This document shows, piece by piece, positions 1 to 12,672 of a DNA stretch of 64,000 nt. Where the stretch lies: the NCBI GenBank assembly GCA_030549775.1, contig CM060175.1, forward strand, positions 70,337,245 to 70,401,244, given 5' to 3'. The position numbers and the translations under genes were made by a program. The stretch is from Tamarix chinensis (taxonomy: Eukaryota; Streptophyta; Magnoliopsida; Caryophyllales; Tamaricaceae). The first letter of the stretch is position 1. The number at the start of each line of letters is the position of its first letter. The notes under the pieces are model-generated. The model did no database searches and was not told the DNA's origin. It saw nothing but the letters and a program-made list of their open reading frames with translations.

Positions 1-445
1 AGCTACTCTCTAATCATTAATGCGACCATTAATTAAATCTATAAATCTTATCCTAGGTTATTTATTAGTTAGGAAATAAATTATTAAGTATACCCTCGGT
101 TTATTTGCATAAGGAAATGCTAAAAAGCATATGCATGCAAGATTCTATCGGTTAACATTAGAAATACTACATAAGTAATTTATTTAATGGTCCTTTGACA
201 TCCCTATACTAAATTTTTCCTCTAACCCCTATCATTTCATTATTGTTATTTATTCATTATGTTAATTGCTAGTTTTTATTCTTTTCATTATTTAATTTTC
301 CTGATTTGATAACCAATAGAATTTATATGATAATATAAAAATATGAATTAGATTAGAGTCTTTGTGGGATTGACCCCTACTCACTACTTACTATTCATGT
401 GTGTTTAAAGAGTTTAATTTTATGTGGCTACAACATCACATAAAA
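1..445 (+). repeat. Partial LTR of a Ty3/gypsy element (left copy, cut by the window edge)
   Basis: This AT-rich stretch ends just before a primer-binding-site-like sequence and is followed by gag remnants, as a 5' LTR should be. Positions 1-175 resemble 5405-5575, sharing the run ACCATTAATTAAAT and the block TTTATTTGCATAAG...TCTATCGGTT. They also resemble, in reverse complement, 30530-30700. Three copies in LTR-like context support the call. The true left end lies outside the window. The short reading frame at 424-618 looks incidental. Confidence 0.6.
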
Positions 446-448
446 TTT

Positions 449-466
449 TGGTGCTAGTGTTAGGGA
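449..466 (+). other. Decayed primer binding site, tRNA-Asp type
   Basis: The 18 bases match the plant tRNA-Asp primer site used by many gypsy elements at 11 of 18 positions. Six of the seven mismatches are C-to-T or G-to-A changes, the pattern expected from deamination of methylated cytosines. The site lies between the LTR-like edge and gag. It is too decayed to be certain on its own; the flanking LTR and gag carry the call. Confidence 0.5.
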
Positions 467-699
467 TAAGCAATCTTAATTCTAATTTTTATTACCATTT
501 CATTTTTATTTTTCTTTATTTAGATCATCTTCTAATTGTGAGTCATATTTACTTAATGTTTGTGTCCATTGGGAATTCATGCTTGAGAGCATTTGCAATC
601 AAAATTAGAAATTTGTAATTTAATCTCATGACCCCACTTCAATTTCTCCAATAGAAAATATAACTCAAAGGCAATTAGAGTATGTTCATACCATTCCAT

Positions 700-2150
700 T
701 ATCTTTTAATGACAACTTTTTATCTTCTTAAGAGGAAATAGAAGAAAATATGGAGAACATCTTTCAAGAATCAATGGCAAAATGAACGTTAAAAGAGCTT
801 GGTGCTCCTACTTTAAATCCTAATCTTATTTGCATTAACTATCTTAATGAATATGATGATTGTGATATTAAACCTAGATTGATATGTACACTTCCTATTT
901 TTATAGGTTTTTAAGATAGTGGTTCTTTGAGATCAAGTATCATAACTAATCCAAACAAATTTTTCAAGGAATATCATATTGCTTGTTCTAGTGTGAAACC
1001 TATGGGAGTAAGTGTAGATCAACTTAAATTCAAGGCTTTAATTTTACTTTAATCGATGCTACTAAGAAGTTTTATATGACTTACCATTTGGTTCTATTAA
1101 TACCTGGCTTTACATGTAAAAACTATTTCTAAAAAGTTACATTCCATCATATAGGCTATGAATATTAGAAAAGAAATATGTGTTATTAGGTAAGATGGGG
1201 GAGAGTCTTTACATAGATATTAGGAAAGATTTAAGAAGTTGTGTGGTAGTTTTCCTAATCATAAAATTAGTGAACAATTACTAACATAATATTTCTATAA
1301 AATATTAATACCCATGGACCGTAATATGATAGATGCTGCTAGTGGTGGAGCATTAGTAGATGAGACCCCAACTGAGGTTTGGCAGCTAATATCTAATAGG
1401 GTGTCTAATTCCCAATACTTTGGTTTTGGAAATAATTCTTCTTCATTTCACCATGTGAAGAAGATAGGGATAATAGAAATTAATGAAAATTTGATTAATT
1501 TAACTTCCTTAGTTGAAAAGGTGATGAAGGGGGAGTATTGACTCAAGTATATGGAGCTTTTTTTATATGCAAGCCATGTTATTAATGCATGTTCCACTTT
1601 GTAAGAAGTGCTATAAGTTAATGTAATAGGTGGGCCTCAAAGAACCGAAATTATGATTACTATGCTCTAACTTATAACATAGGATGGAGGGATCATCCCA
1701 AACTAAGATATAGGAATAATTAAAGACCACCATCATATCAAAATCAACAAGGGTATAAACAACACCCTATATTCTATCATATTCCTGAGAACCAACTAAC
1801 CCCATCATTTGTACAATATTCTAAACTACTGGCACCATCACAATCTGGATAAATACCATTGGAGGATAACACCCTTCAATTTCAACAAGAAATAATAAAT
1901 GGGCTAAATAACTTAGAAATTTAGGTAAGTTAGTTGGCTAATTCTATATATAAATTTGAAGCGCAAAGTTCATCAAATTTATCCAACCAAACAAAGAGGA
2001 ATCCAAGAGAAAAGGTGAGAGATATCACCACTAGGAGTAGAAAATAATTATATAGTCTAAAGAAATGTAAGGATAACCAAGGAACAATGTAAGAATAGAA
2101 AGAATCAAAAAATTGTAGGAGAAGAGATCAACGAAAAAACACCTAAGGTT
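700..2150 (+). pseudogene. Gypsy gag remnant
   Basis: Fragments of a plant gypsy Gag can be read in several frames with many stops. The best stretch is 1314-1541, which begins MDRNMIDAASGGALVDETP and continues into QLISNRVSNSQ. This is the conserved 'aasGGalvdkTP...a.qLIsnma.Nsqqf' segment of plant gag proteins. Around 1700-2050, Gln/Pro-rich translation and a segment reading LQFQQEIINGLNNLEI followed by QLANSIYKFEAQSS match the C-terminal part of the same family. In life Gag would package element RNA. Frameshifts and stops rule out a functional product. The family assignment is good, the exact edges are approximate. Confidence 0.7.
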
Positions 2151-2199
2151 TGCTCATTTTCCTAGCCAGTGATCCATGGGTAAGAAGCAAGAAACTTCC

Positions 2200-2700
2200 G
2201 TAATTGTATTAGGAATAACATTTCTAAAAACCTCTTGAACTAAAATTGATGTGTGTAATGGGTTTCTTTCTATAAAAATTTATGGGGAATTTTTGTTTTT
2301 AACATTTATGACTCAATGAGATATCCTGCTAATTTTGAATCTACTTATATGGTGGATGTAATTGAAACTTTATCTAGGAAAGTTTTTCAAATAATAAGTG
2401 ATGATTTAGTAGATGTTATTCTTACGAATCTTATAGAAATAGACTCTTATGAAGATTTAAAAGTAAAATTTGAAATGAATAAGAACATAGAGGAACGTGT
2501 TTATACTTTTAGAGCTTATTATATTAACATAGGGGAGTATGATGAATTATATATTATAAAAAAAACTAACCCCTATCCTATATAGAAAGGCTCTGAAAGT
2601 GGACTTTAAACCCTTACATAATAATATAAAGTATGTCTTCTTAGGGGATAATCAAACTCTTCCTATCATCATTACTAGCAACCTTAAGAAGAGCTACTCA
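2200..2700 (+). pseudogene. Gypsy protease-to-RT linker remnant
   Basis: The open stretch 2316-2585 reads MRYPANFESTYMVDVIETL near its start. This resembles the region between protease and reverse transcriptase in tRNA-Asp-primed plant gypsy polyproteins. About 2603-2690 continues in another frame with VFLGDNQTLPIIITSNL, the 'yaFLGdneTlPVIIss.L' stretch that normally precedes RT. RT, RNase H and integrase do not follow: by about 2860 the sequence is non-coding, so most of pol has been deleted. No function remains. Confidence 0.65.
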
Positions 2701-2859
2701 TTCAAGTTCTAAAATAATACAAAACTATACTACATTATTACATTATTATCTAAAAAGTGTTAAGGCATGTCAAACATGGAAACTCAATAAGCATCAACTC
2801 AAAGCTTTCTATAAAGAATATCAAGCGGAAGATTATGAAGAATGATTTTTACTTTAACC

Positions 2860-4560
2860 TTTGTGGTATTTATCGTCCTCATCCCTAATAAGCCATACCC
2901 CTTTCACTAATTTATATTTCTATGGTATACTCATTAAAAACAATATCTAATTCTAAGAATGGGGGATATACCATCTTTATTTTATTTATTTTTTTTCATT
3001 TTATTCTCTCTTATTTCATTATTTTATGTTCTTTCTTTTTAAGTATACCTTGTATTTAATTTATTCTTTTTTAGTGTGCTTAGATTTTTTTTTATTTTTA
3101 GTGTCTTGCTTTTAATTTTAATAGAAAAAAATAATGAATAAAAAATCTTAGAGATGGCACCTTTAGAATATACAATGAAAGAAATATCTAATTGATAACC
3201 TCATGTGCATGAGTAGTTAGGACTTTTTTATAACATGCTTATAGGAAAGATAAAAAGGATTTTTAATTTTTTGGTTGCACCTCACTATCAAAGAAATTGA
3301 ACATGAAAATTTTATAGTCATCATAGAAAAAGAAAATTATTAGGCCTAATAAAGACAAAATGTGGTGAGCCTTTGAGCCTTAATGATGCATATAGTTTTT
3401 ATCCATTATACTTTCATTCTTATGTGTAATTCTCCTTTGGTGTGTGAAACTATAACTTATTAATTCTTCAATGCTGCATGAAACTTTTTCATATATTAAA
3501 ATTATAGAGCCACAATTTTCTTATTGTTGACTACATAGCTAAACATCCTTTCCCTTATAATTTTTCCCTTATATAACCTCACATAAGTAAGATGGAGTGT
3601 AAAACGCACCTACTCGGTGAAACATGGATCAAGAAAAAAAAAGTAAAAAATACATAAGAGCATTCAAGTAGATGTTGGTAGTATAATAGGTGATTATTTC
3701 AATTAGAAAATTTATTTTTACAAAAGGTGAATTTGACAATATAAAAGAGTTAGAATTATGGAAGTCGGGTTCCTCACTAGTGAAAGACATTACACCACAA
3801 TCCTAGAATTTATTGACCCTAGCTCCATTATAACAAAATAAAATACCTCTTAATTTTTTCATGCTTTAGTTTATAAGCAGTGGTGAATAGAGAAGAGTGA
3901 CAAGCCTATGGCCAATCATTATCATCGCTATAATTTTTAAGTGTAAACAAAAAACTAAGGCACATGAGAGTAGAGTGCTTTCACATGCCTAGAGTAAGAA
4001 TCTATTGGCCTATTTCTTCATATTTGTTCATGTTGATGACTTAAAATTTTCATTAGGATGGTGACTTAGTTGTGATGTATGTACCATCAAATGAGTTTGA
4101 AGATGATTTTCTTCATGTTTACTTTCAATATTTTGTATCCTGATGAAATGTGCATTTGGTATGTCAATTATTGATTCCCTCTTGTTGATTGATGGAAGGG
4201 AGGATCATGTGTTACTTGATAATTAGGACATCTCATACTTTTTATGGTTGTGTTGCTTGAGAGAAAATAATAGCTCAGTCATAGGGATAATTGGCTAGAG
4301 CATATTCTATGAAATTATTTGACATATCTTGACCAAACTTTATATATTTTTCATGAGAATTTAACCCTTTTTCTCGAGTTTTCTCTATTGGTTGAGTTTT
4401 TCCAAAAAAAAATCAAATAAGATAAAATCAAGGTCATTTGGGTAGATAACTAAGAAAAAGAAACACAATATGAAAGGCAAGTTTGGAGTCATGGAAATGT
4501 GGATGCATCATCATGAAAGCCCCTAAAATAGAAGTTATGTGAATAAAACATCAAGATAAG
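2860..4560 (+). other. Non-coding 3' internal region of the left gypsy element
   Basis: No conserved reading frame is visible. A polypurine-like run, AAGAATGGGGGATATACC, occurs near 2955. It resembles the G-rich run found downstream of pol in these elements. The rest is AT-rich sequence that I cannot assign further. Confidence 0.4.
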
Positions 4561-5580
4561 ATATTGAAGAGAGAGAAAATATGGGTTCACCATATTATGG
4601 AAGTACCACCCGTATTTCCTTAATTATCCTCCCATGCACTCCATTAATTAACCTTAAGTGCATAATGTAGTATTTTTTTTCTATATTTTGGATCTTATTC
4701 ATAAGGTCTTCTATTTATATATATAACATATATTAGGTCAAATGGATCAAAGAGGACTGCCATCAGAACTTTGACTTCATTTTCAGTATTTATAAACCAT
4801 TAGATTTATTTTGTTAGATATAATCAGATAACTATTGTACTTAAAGGATTGAAGATTATATGATGTTTGTAGTTACGCAATATCCTAAGTTATTTCTTTC
4901 CTTTATTTTTTCTTTATCAATTTCATACTTATTATTCTTTAAATGAGTTCCCATTAAAGTTTTATTTAATTGAGTTTGTGATTGTGTGTTGTTTAATTCA
5001 ATCTTTGTTATTTTGTTTATTTATTCTAATTCAAGTTATGATTTTATGTCTTTAGATTATGCAATTTTAGGTTTTATCAATATGCTAGGCTAGATTAGTA
5101 TGGGATAAAAGGATAATTGAAGGTTATGGGATAATTAATCTTGAGATTTGAATTGGAATTAATTTTTATATATAATTTTGCTACATTAATATACCAAATT
5201 TAATGATCACCAATCCAAGATTAGAACCTTATTTTCTAGCTTGGCCACCTATTTAATTTGAGTATTATTTGGATGGTAGGATAGTATATTTACTTAATAA
5301 TTGTTAACATATACATCCACAAGTAGGAAATAGGTTATTAATTTAATCAATGTTTATTAATATTTAGAATTACATAATTCATGCAAACTTTAATTATGTT
5401 TCTAGTTAGTTGCTCCACAATAGTTAATGTTACCATTAATTAAATATAGAGATCTTACCCTATGTTATTAATTGGTTAGATAGTAAATCATAAGTAGACC
5501 TTATTTTATTTGCATAAGCAGATTCTAGGAAGAAGACCTCTGGAAGCTTCTATCGGTTGAGTTTAGGAACTTTACTATTC
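4560..5580 (+). repeat. Second partial LTR of the left gypsy element
   Basis: Positions 5405-5575 align with 1-175. The shared blocks are TTACCATTAATTAAAT, a TTATTAATTGGTTAGATAGTAAAT-like stretch, ATTTTATTTGCATAAG and TTCTATCGGTT. Similarity stops near 5580, where a different repeat begins, so the LTR is truncated on its right. The left edge is uncertain. Confidence 0.55.
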
Positions 5581-7510
5581 TTATTTCGGTGGAACGAATT
5601 GAATCATCCCTTAGAGGCAACACATTTGAGCCATTATTAATATTAAGTGAAATAAACCCAAAATATACTAGCGCAACACACTCCTAACCACTATTCTTAA
5701 ATCGTTAGAACAATTAGAAACAACTCTCAAGAAAGAATACACCTGTGCCATTATTATCATCTAATGTAATGAACACAACCACTAGGTCTTGACTCACGTA
5801 ATATTTCAATTTAAATAATTAATTTCTTATCCATTGTTAAATTTTCTCAAGTCATATTCTTATTCAATTTGAGTTTAAGACCCCCATTATTCTCAATCTA
5901 ATTGAGCAAACTAATGAACCTCTCAAGGAAAACCACACCTAAGTCACTACTATCGTTCGATGGAACGTACCCATAAAACACCTCATCCCAAATTACATAA
6001 TCTTTCACTTTAAGTGATTAATGTCTTATTCATGAGTGTTTTATTTTTTAAAAAAATAATAGAAGCAAGTAACAACAACCATAGAGATATCAAGGTTGTT
6101 CTCAAGGATTTAGATCTTTAAACTTCCTAAGAAACCCTAATTTCACATTTTAAGCATAACTTATTCCCTATTGCTCTTTTATCTACCAAATTTAGTATCC
6201 CTTTATCAAATGTTATTATTATAAAAATAATCAAAAGTGAAGGTCAAAATCTAATGTCTTACACATGTAATAATTTCCCAATCTCAAGAGTTATTATTAT
6301 TCACAATGCTAATAAACCATAATTTCAAAGTATGTCATAATGTTTCCCATAATATTCCTATGATTACCAAATTTAATATACATTTCCAAAATAATTTTAT
6401 TAGCACTATATCTGAAAAATGTGGCCTAACTCTAATATCTTATTCATGCAATAATAACATCACCATTTTAGGATTACTATTCCCAAATTTGGCTATTTTC
6501 TCATTTTATGGAATCTATGCCATTTATATTTACTCCAAATAATTGATACTATTATCATATTTTAACTCATATAATAAATTAAAATGCTAGAAGTTATTAT
6601 ACCCTCATTTACCAAAATTCCCTTAAGCATAACCAAATGTCGTTATTCTCCAAAAATACTATATGTTCACTATCATTATTTACAAATCATCCATTTATCA
6701 CCAAACTTTTTTAAATAATAATGTCCCACTTATTATACGTATTCCACCCACAAAACAATATCATATATCATACCAACTCTCTTAAGGTTTTTAGTATAGA
6801 AATCATCATAATGATATCACATACTTTTCATCTTAATCACTTTTCATCATATAATATCACATCGCCTCATCATAATACTAATCAACATGAAATTATTAAT
6901 ATAAAAAAATCCACGGTAATTTACAAAATCATATTATACATTTAACATGTAACCCTAGATGTGAATAGTATCCTTAAAGAAAAAGGCATTGGTGTCTAAA
7001 CACACATTATATCTTGCGTCCTCTAAAACCTCTCAAAATTCACCTAAAAATAGTAAGAAAACACCATTAGAACTTAATGATATAATAAAGGAAAGGCTAA
7101 GGAAGTGGAGAGTGAAAGACTGGAGGATAAACTAAAACAAACCAGGTGAAGGGCTTTAGTGGAAAATTACACAACTAAGGGAGGAGGATCAATGGAATAT
7201 GCTATAGAAAAATGGGGAGCAACAACAGTTTGTTTCAATACTCAGGGGTGATCAATGGCCATAAATGCCGAAGAGCTGGGGTGAGGACCGATGGTTTTAT
7301 TTAAATGAAGGTAGGGTGGTTTTGGTTGCTTTTTTCAAAAGGGTGTGGTTTCTGGTTTGGTGATTGTTGTTAAATTAAAATGGCCATTGTAGTGATTTTA
7401 GCCTATTGAAGACGTGAGAGAATAATGGTTTTGGTATGTGCAAATGGGCATGAAATAATGTGGATCACTGGTGCTCAAATGGAGGAAGGAAATAGGTACT
7501 TGAGTGGAGA
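5580..7510 (-). repeat. Minus-strand long LTR, family C, first copy (left part)
   Basis: No coding content is convincing; the reading frames at 6306 and 6721 are AT-rich and look incidental. The module around 6001 (TTTCACTTTAAGTGATTAATG then TCTTAT) recurs in the second copy near 11964. The left piece is taken to continue at 11093-11872 across the inserted solo LTR. Its 5' end in minus orientation would be at 11872, where the plus strand reads TTGGGGCATTACA, the complement of a TGTAATGCCCC LTR start. Confidence 0.5.
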
Positions 7511-7515
7511 TTTCC
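7511..7515. other. Target-site duplication (left) of the solo LTR
   Basis: TTTCC immediately precedes the LTR edge. The partner at 11093-11097 is TTTCT, so one base differs. Confidence 0.5.
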
Positions 7516-10500
7516 TATAACACCCCAAAATCACGACTTGAAAATTTCATTTAAATTTTGCTTTGTGGAAGCAGAAATTAAAGAATGGTGGGTGTTACTG
7601 CCACACTTAACATAAGTCCAGTCTCCTCACCATCCTTATCTCAAGTGCTAAGGCTCAAAACAAGTCAAACAAACAAAAAGATAAGAGAAGTACAATGCTT
7701 AATCAAGAGTTTTACAAAAGAAAGATTATCCATGACAAATGATTGTTTAGATAATTAAGTACCCAACCATTTTCATAAAATAACAAAAGAGTACACAAAA
7801 TTCATCAATGGTTTGCCTTACACTCTTCTGGTCCATCAAAGTTACAAGGAAAAGGGGAAAAGGGGGTGGGGTCCACTTGCTCCTTTAATCTACCTATTCA
7901 CTGGGATGACGCTCCTCATAATCCTTCAACTAATGCTATGGACGTACTCATCTAAAAAGTGATAGTATCTGTATGACTTCCTCATATTGAGTAAACCACA
8001 ATGCCTCCGGAGAGGTAGCATACCCACGTACCAATCATCATACAAATACGGAATTCAAATAAAACATATGCTTACATGCAAAGCCACGACTTCATAACAC
8101 GAATCACATCACAATTAACATAACGAGTTAGATCAAAATCCTTATCAAATGCATTTAAAACATGCTTATAATTTCACAACTATTTTAACTTACCAATGAC
8201 CATACATTATAGCATAATAGGAAGAATTATTGATATTCCAAACAATCTAACCAAGGTCGAGTCACTCCTAATCTAATTATTATAGAAGTATTATGGTGGG
8301 TTTCTAATTTGGTTATATAATTTATATAACAATTATCGACTGGAATACAATCCCATATCCATGAAAATGATCGTCAAGGAGGGTGGTACAAAAATAAATC
8401 ACTCAATTCTAGGGAAAAACTCACCAAGGAAGCCACACGACATAATAGTTGTCCATACTAAACCTTAGAACTCAAGTCCTTAAGTATGTGTACTACCTAT
8501 AGGGTGTATGGAATACCTATAGAGTAGAAGTGAGCCCCTTGACCATAAGGTTCAAACTATGCACTCACCAGCCAAGTCTAAGGCACGAGATCCCTTTCCA
8601 AATCAAGTCTTTCTCTTTAAGTGATTAGTGTCTTATAAAATTCCGGGTTATTATTTTTAGAATATCGAAGTTCATAATCTTCAAATTAGCCATCAATCAA
8701 ACATCCAACGTCACATCCAAAAGATCAAGAGGGTCGCAACCATTCCAAGCCAACACGACCTAGGGTTTGGCATTATGCCATAGCCCGAATAATTATCCAA
8801 TTCAGTTGTTCAAACTAATTATCCAATTATTTTCAAAATTATTTTAAGGCCGACACTTAATTCAACTAGTCCAATTATTAACTTTGGAACACCTTTTTCC
8901 CTTAATGAAAAAAATACCCCTCAACCTATAACTACCATATTTTCCTTCACTTTTATTATCAAGTTTACTTATATAGGATATTTGTCATGAAAATGCTAGC
9001 ATAAAAAAGCTAATGATACTTTACATACGATAATTTCTTTGGTACTACAAAAGACCATATTATCCCTAACCATTCACCATACATAGTACATGTATACACT
9101 CCTAGCATGCATTTATGATATCTCATAAATTCATGTAATTTCCATGAATAACTGTCAAATACGAATCACACTATATAAAATTTACATTTTTACCCTAGAC
9201 ATACTCATCTCATTTTACTAGCATAAATCTATATTCGTTATCATTAGCATGCACTCTTCAAATTTTAGAATATTACTTAGGCATATAAAAATTTGCATGA
9301 TAACATATATTAATTTACACATCATAGTATTCATGTAGAAAAGAACTGCAACATGCTCCCATTTCCCACAAAATACAATAATTTGATATCTTCAACCTAA
9401 CATGATTTTTACCCTAGAAAACTAACCTACCATTCTCACATAAAATTCTACCATCTACAGATTAGTTGGATTTACCTTGAGCTAAGAAAATATTAATACA
9501 AAATACAAAGCTTCTTCCACAAATACTTTAGGTAGGGTTGAGATTACCTAGAAATGAATAAGACCATTGGCAACTACGAGCATTAATATTTATGCTAATT
9601 AAAATAATCAAAGATAAACTATATGCGCTAATACTTAAAAAATGATTAGGGAAAATAAACAAGGCGGTTGGTGCATGAATTTAAGCACCAAACCCACCAA
9701 AAGATAGGATAATTACGTTGGGGAAAATAATGGCTTCTTGGGGAGGTGAAACATAAGGAAAATGCTGGGTTATTTTTAAGCTAAATTTCAGTGAAGGGAA
9801 GGGGAAGTTTGGGGCTGCAAACCAAAATTTAGTTGCTGGAATTAAGGGAAGGAAAGAGAGGACTGCAAGGGAAAAATTAGAGGGTTTAAAATTCATGGGT
9901 TAGTGGCTAAGGGGCTACAAGTGGGCTCTTTTGGGGGTAAGGGTGTCGAACAGGCTGGATGGGAAAGGGGGCCTATAAAGGCATGTTGAGGCATGGGGAA
10001 GGGAAGAAAATGGAGGGGTAGATGGATAGAAAGGTTGGGTAGGTGTGAAGGTTGAGAGGAGAGAAAGATAGGGGCTACAAGCTGGTGGATGGATGGGGTT
10101 ACGTGCAACTATGGCTGCAAGTTGCTGGATGATGTGATGGAGGATGGCTCGGTTGAGGGCTACAGTTTCACAAGGTGGAGTAGCATAGGAAAGGAGAAAA
10201 AATAGGTGGATAGATGATTAGAAGAAAGATTAGGGGTGCAGGTTAGGGGAAAGGAAAGGTGAGGGCTACAACTTGGGAGTAGGGGCTGGGTTTTGAGGGT
10301 TTGGGCTGCAGGTTGTCGAGTGGTGTGAGGGAGGGTGGCTGGGTTGGTGGCTGCAACGTGCAGGGGCTGGGGTGTGGTGTGAGAGGGTGGTAAAGTAGAG
10401 AGATTATGGGATTTGTTAGTGGTATAGGGAAAGTTGCAAAAGGAGAGTGGTTGTTGGACAAGAAGGGACACATGCATGGAGAGGAGAAAGGAGGTGATGG

Positions 10501-11092
10501 GTTGCATGGGGAAGGGTCCTTTGCTCGATAAGTTGAGGATTTTTGGCTGGGGTTTAAGTGGGGAAAATGATGGTGGTTTGGTTAGGAATTGATTAGCAAA
10601 AGCCTCCAAAAGTGTTAAGATTTCAAGTGTGTGGTTATAAGGAAAAGAATCCCACCTAAGTAAGGTTTTATTTTCACAAAAAGAAAACATGTCACTAGTA
10701 TTATTATGATCAATATTTTTATCATTGTGTTATCACTTCCCCTATTTTATTTTTTTGTAATTATTGCTAACATTATTATTATTCTTAAAATCCTTGTTAT
10801 TGGTATTATTATTATTAAAAGTGTTATTCATAATAAGATTACTGGTATTACCATCCCTTCTATTTTAATTACTCTTTTCTTATTATCGGTATTATTATCG
10901 GCATCAATTTATTTACCTTCCTCTACTCATTCTTACATTTAATCCAGGTTATTTTCATAACTTAACATTTATGAACTTACTCGAGACAACAAGGCGATCA
11001 TTTAAAAAAAATCTTATGGTTTACTTTGCCTACTAATCAAACTTGAAGTCTTGCATGTCTAAATTAAGGATTAATTAATACGGGGTATTACA
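7516..11092 (-). mobile_element. Solo LTR, family B, 3.58 kb, minus orientation
   Basis: The block starts TATAACACCCCAAAATCACG and ends ACGGGGTATTACA. In minus orientation this gives TGTAATACCCC...GGGGTGTTATA, a normal LTR with short terminal repeats and one decayed end base. A near-perfect 5-bp duplication flanks it. Its left end matches the family B LTR ends at 53120 (reverse complement) and 62334. It carries the purine-rich stretch at 9690-10690, which corresponds to the pyrimidine-rich stretch at 49730-50930 of the plus-oriented copy. No internal retrotransposon region is present, hence solo LTR. The minus-strand frames at 9681-10690 are low-complexity Pro/His/Ser-rich products of that composition. 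Confidence 0.7.
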
Positions 11093-11872
11093 TTTCTAAA
11101 CCTTAGTAGGGGTGTTTCAATGGAAATGGCTAATGGTAGAAGGTGTGGAACGAGTAAAGTTGTTATTTTAATGAAGGGAGGTGCAACAAGAAGCACCAAA
11201 TCTAGGTAGTAGTGGTTTTTTTGCCAACGGTTAGAATGAGGAAGGGAAGGAAAGGAAAGAAAGCTTTGTTTGATTGTATTATTTTTAGCAAAAATTGAGA
11301 AGAGGGAAGGGAGTATTTCAAAGCATTTATTATGCTATATATTAAACACATTTAGGCATGAAGAGTGGGAAGGAGATAAGTGAGGTCATTAAGATTAGAG
11401 TTTCAAGGCAAACCTATGAGCGTTTAGTATGGGTGATTATGAAGGTAGGGAGCCATATGTGATGATGGAGGTAAGGTTTAGGTGATGTAACGGTAGAGGG
11501 CATCATCTGCGGGAGATTATTTCATGCAAGTGAAGGGAGAAGTACCAAAGAAATAAAATAAAGTTGATGGCAAGGGAAAGGAAAAGGAGAGGGGCAAAAG
11601 GAAGAAGGAGAGAGGAAAATAAGCTGTAATTAAAATTAGGATTATAATAAAATAATTTAGATTAGATTTTTTAGGATAAATCAATTATAAACCCTCAAGG
11701 GTTAGGTTTAGGTTAAAAATATATTAATAATTGATAATAAGGATTAGGGTTAAGTTAATATTTAATATTAGGGAGTTAGGGTAAGATAAAAATTTTAATA
11801 TTCAGATACTAGAATTAGGTTAAGATATTAATCACTTGAAGTTAGGATTACCTAAAATTTGGGGCATTACAA
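11093..11872 (-). repeat. Minus-strand LTR, family C, first copy (right part)
   Basis: This continues the sequence interrupted at 7515 and ends AATTTGGGGCATTACA, the complement of an LTR start. The purine-rich and ATTAGGG-like stretch at 11550-11860 corresponds to 28990-29270 of the second copy. No gene was seen. Confidence 0.55.
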
Positions 11873-12642
11873 CTCGTGAAACTCCTTACGTATAATACTC
11901 TTGGCCACTATTCTTATATGGTGGAAAGAATTGGTAAAACGTGATTCTTACTCATGTGTTCTTTCACTTTAAATATTAATGTCTTATTATACTATTAGTT
12001 ATCTCAATATCATCTTGAAATATTATCATAAATAAGCAAGGCACAAATAACATAACCAAAAGTGGTTTGGGTCATTCCTTATGGGGAATGGCTACAACGG
12101 CCCTATAAAACCCTAATTATACGAGATAAGCATAAATTGTTTCACAAGATTTATATTAATAAAAACATTAGTGGACGTTCCTTATATATAATCATTAACA
12201 ACATATACTAAATTTAAGGCATAACTCTAACATATTATACATGCGATAATAAGACTACCTTTAGGATTATTATTTCCAATGTAAACTATTGTCTCATTTT
12301 ATTAGACTTTTATTACTCATAATTATTCCGAGTATTTCAAATAACATAATTAACATATTTTAAATCCCACTTCACTTTATAAATATGAAGACTCCATGTT
12401 AAACCCATACTGATCCAAATACCCCTATCTTACTTTAAATGTCTCAAAGTCACATTTTTAGATAATTTATGCCCTACTCAACATACATTTTATCATATTA
12501 CACATCAACTTAATTATGAAATCCTCAACAAGTAAATGTCATATTTATTTCCCATAAAATCATGAAATGTCCCAAATATACTTAAGATAGCCAAAACATC
12601 TAATTTTCACAAAAAAAAAAACTATGAGTCCCAACATGATTA
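11873..12642 (-). repeat. Minus-strand LTR, family C, second copy (left part, cut by the CACTA element)
   Basis: The segment shares the TTTCACTTTAAATATTAATGTC module and the downstream AAACCCTAATTxxACxxxATAAGCATAA stretch with 6001-6150. It is interrupted at 12642 by the CACTA insertion and resumes at 27924. No gene was seen. Confidence 0.55.
12640..12642. other. CACTA target-site duplication, left copy (TTA)
   Basis: TTA directly abuts the terminal CACTACAAG. The same TTA follows the other terminus at 27924-27926. A 3-bp duplication is the hallmark of CACTA insertion. Confidence 0.9.
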
Positions 12643-12672
12643 CACTACAAGAAAAGCTATTTTTGGCAACGG
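12643..12672 (+). repeat. CACTA terminal inverted repeat, left
   Basis: This 30-bp sequence is the exact reverse complement of 27894-27923. It begins CACTACAAGAAAAGC, a common plant CACTA terminus. Confidence 0.97.

Noticed and set aside
9681..10690. Minus-strand reading frames up to 176 residues rich in Pro, Ser, His and Leu
   Set aside because: They translate the pyrimidine-rich block of a solo LTR, match no family and overlap each other in two frames.
11660..11870. TTAGGG/GGGTTAG-like phrases resembling telomeric repeat
   Set aside because: They are irregular, interspersed with TTAA-rich sequence, and recur in the homologous LTR at 29160-29270. They are LTR sequence and not an interstitial telomere.
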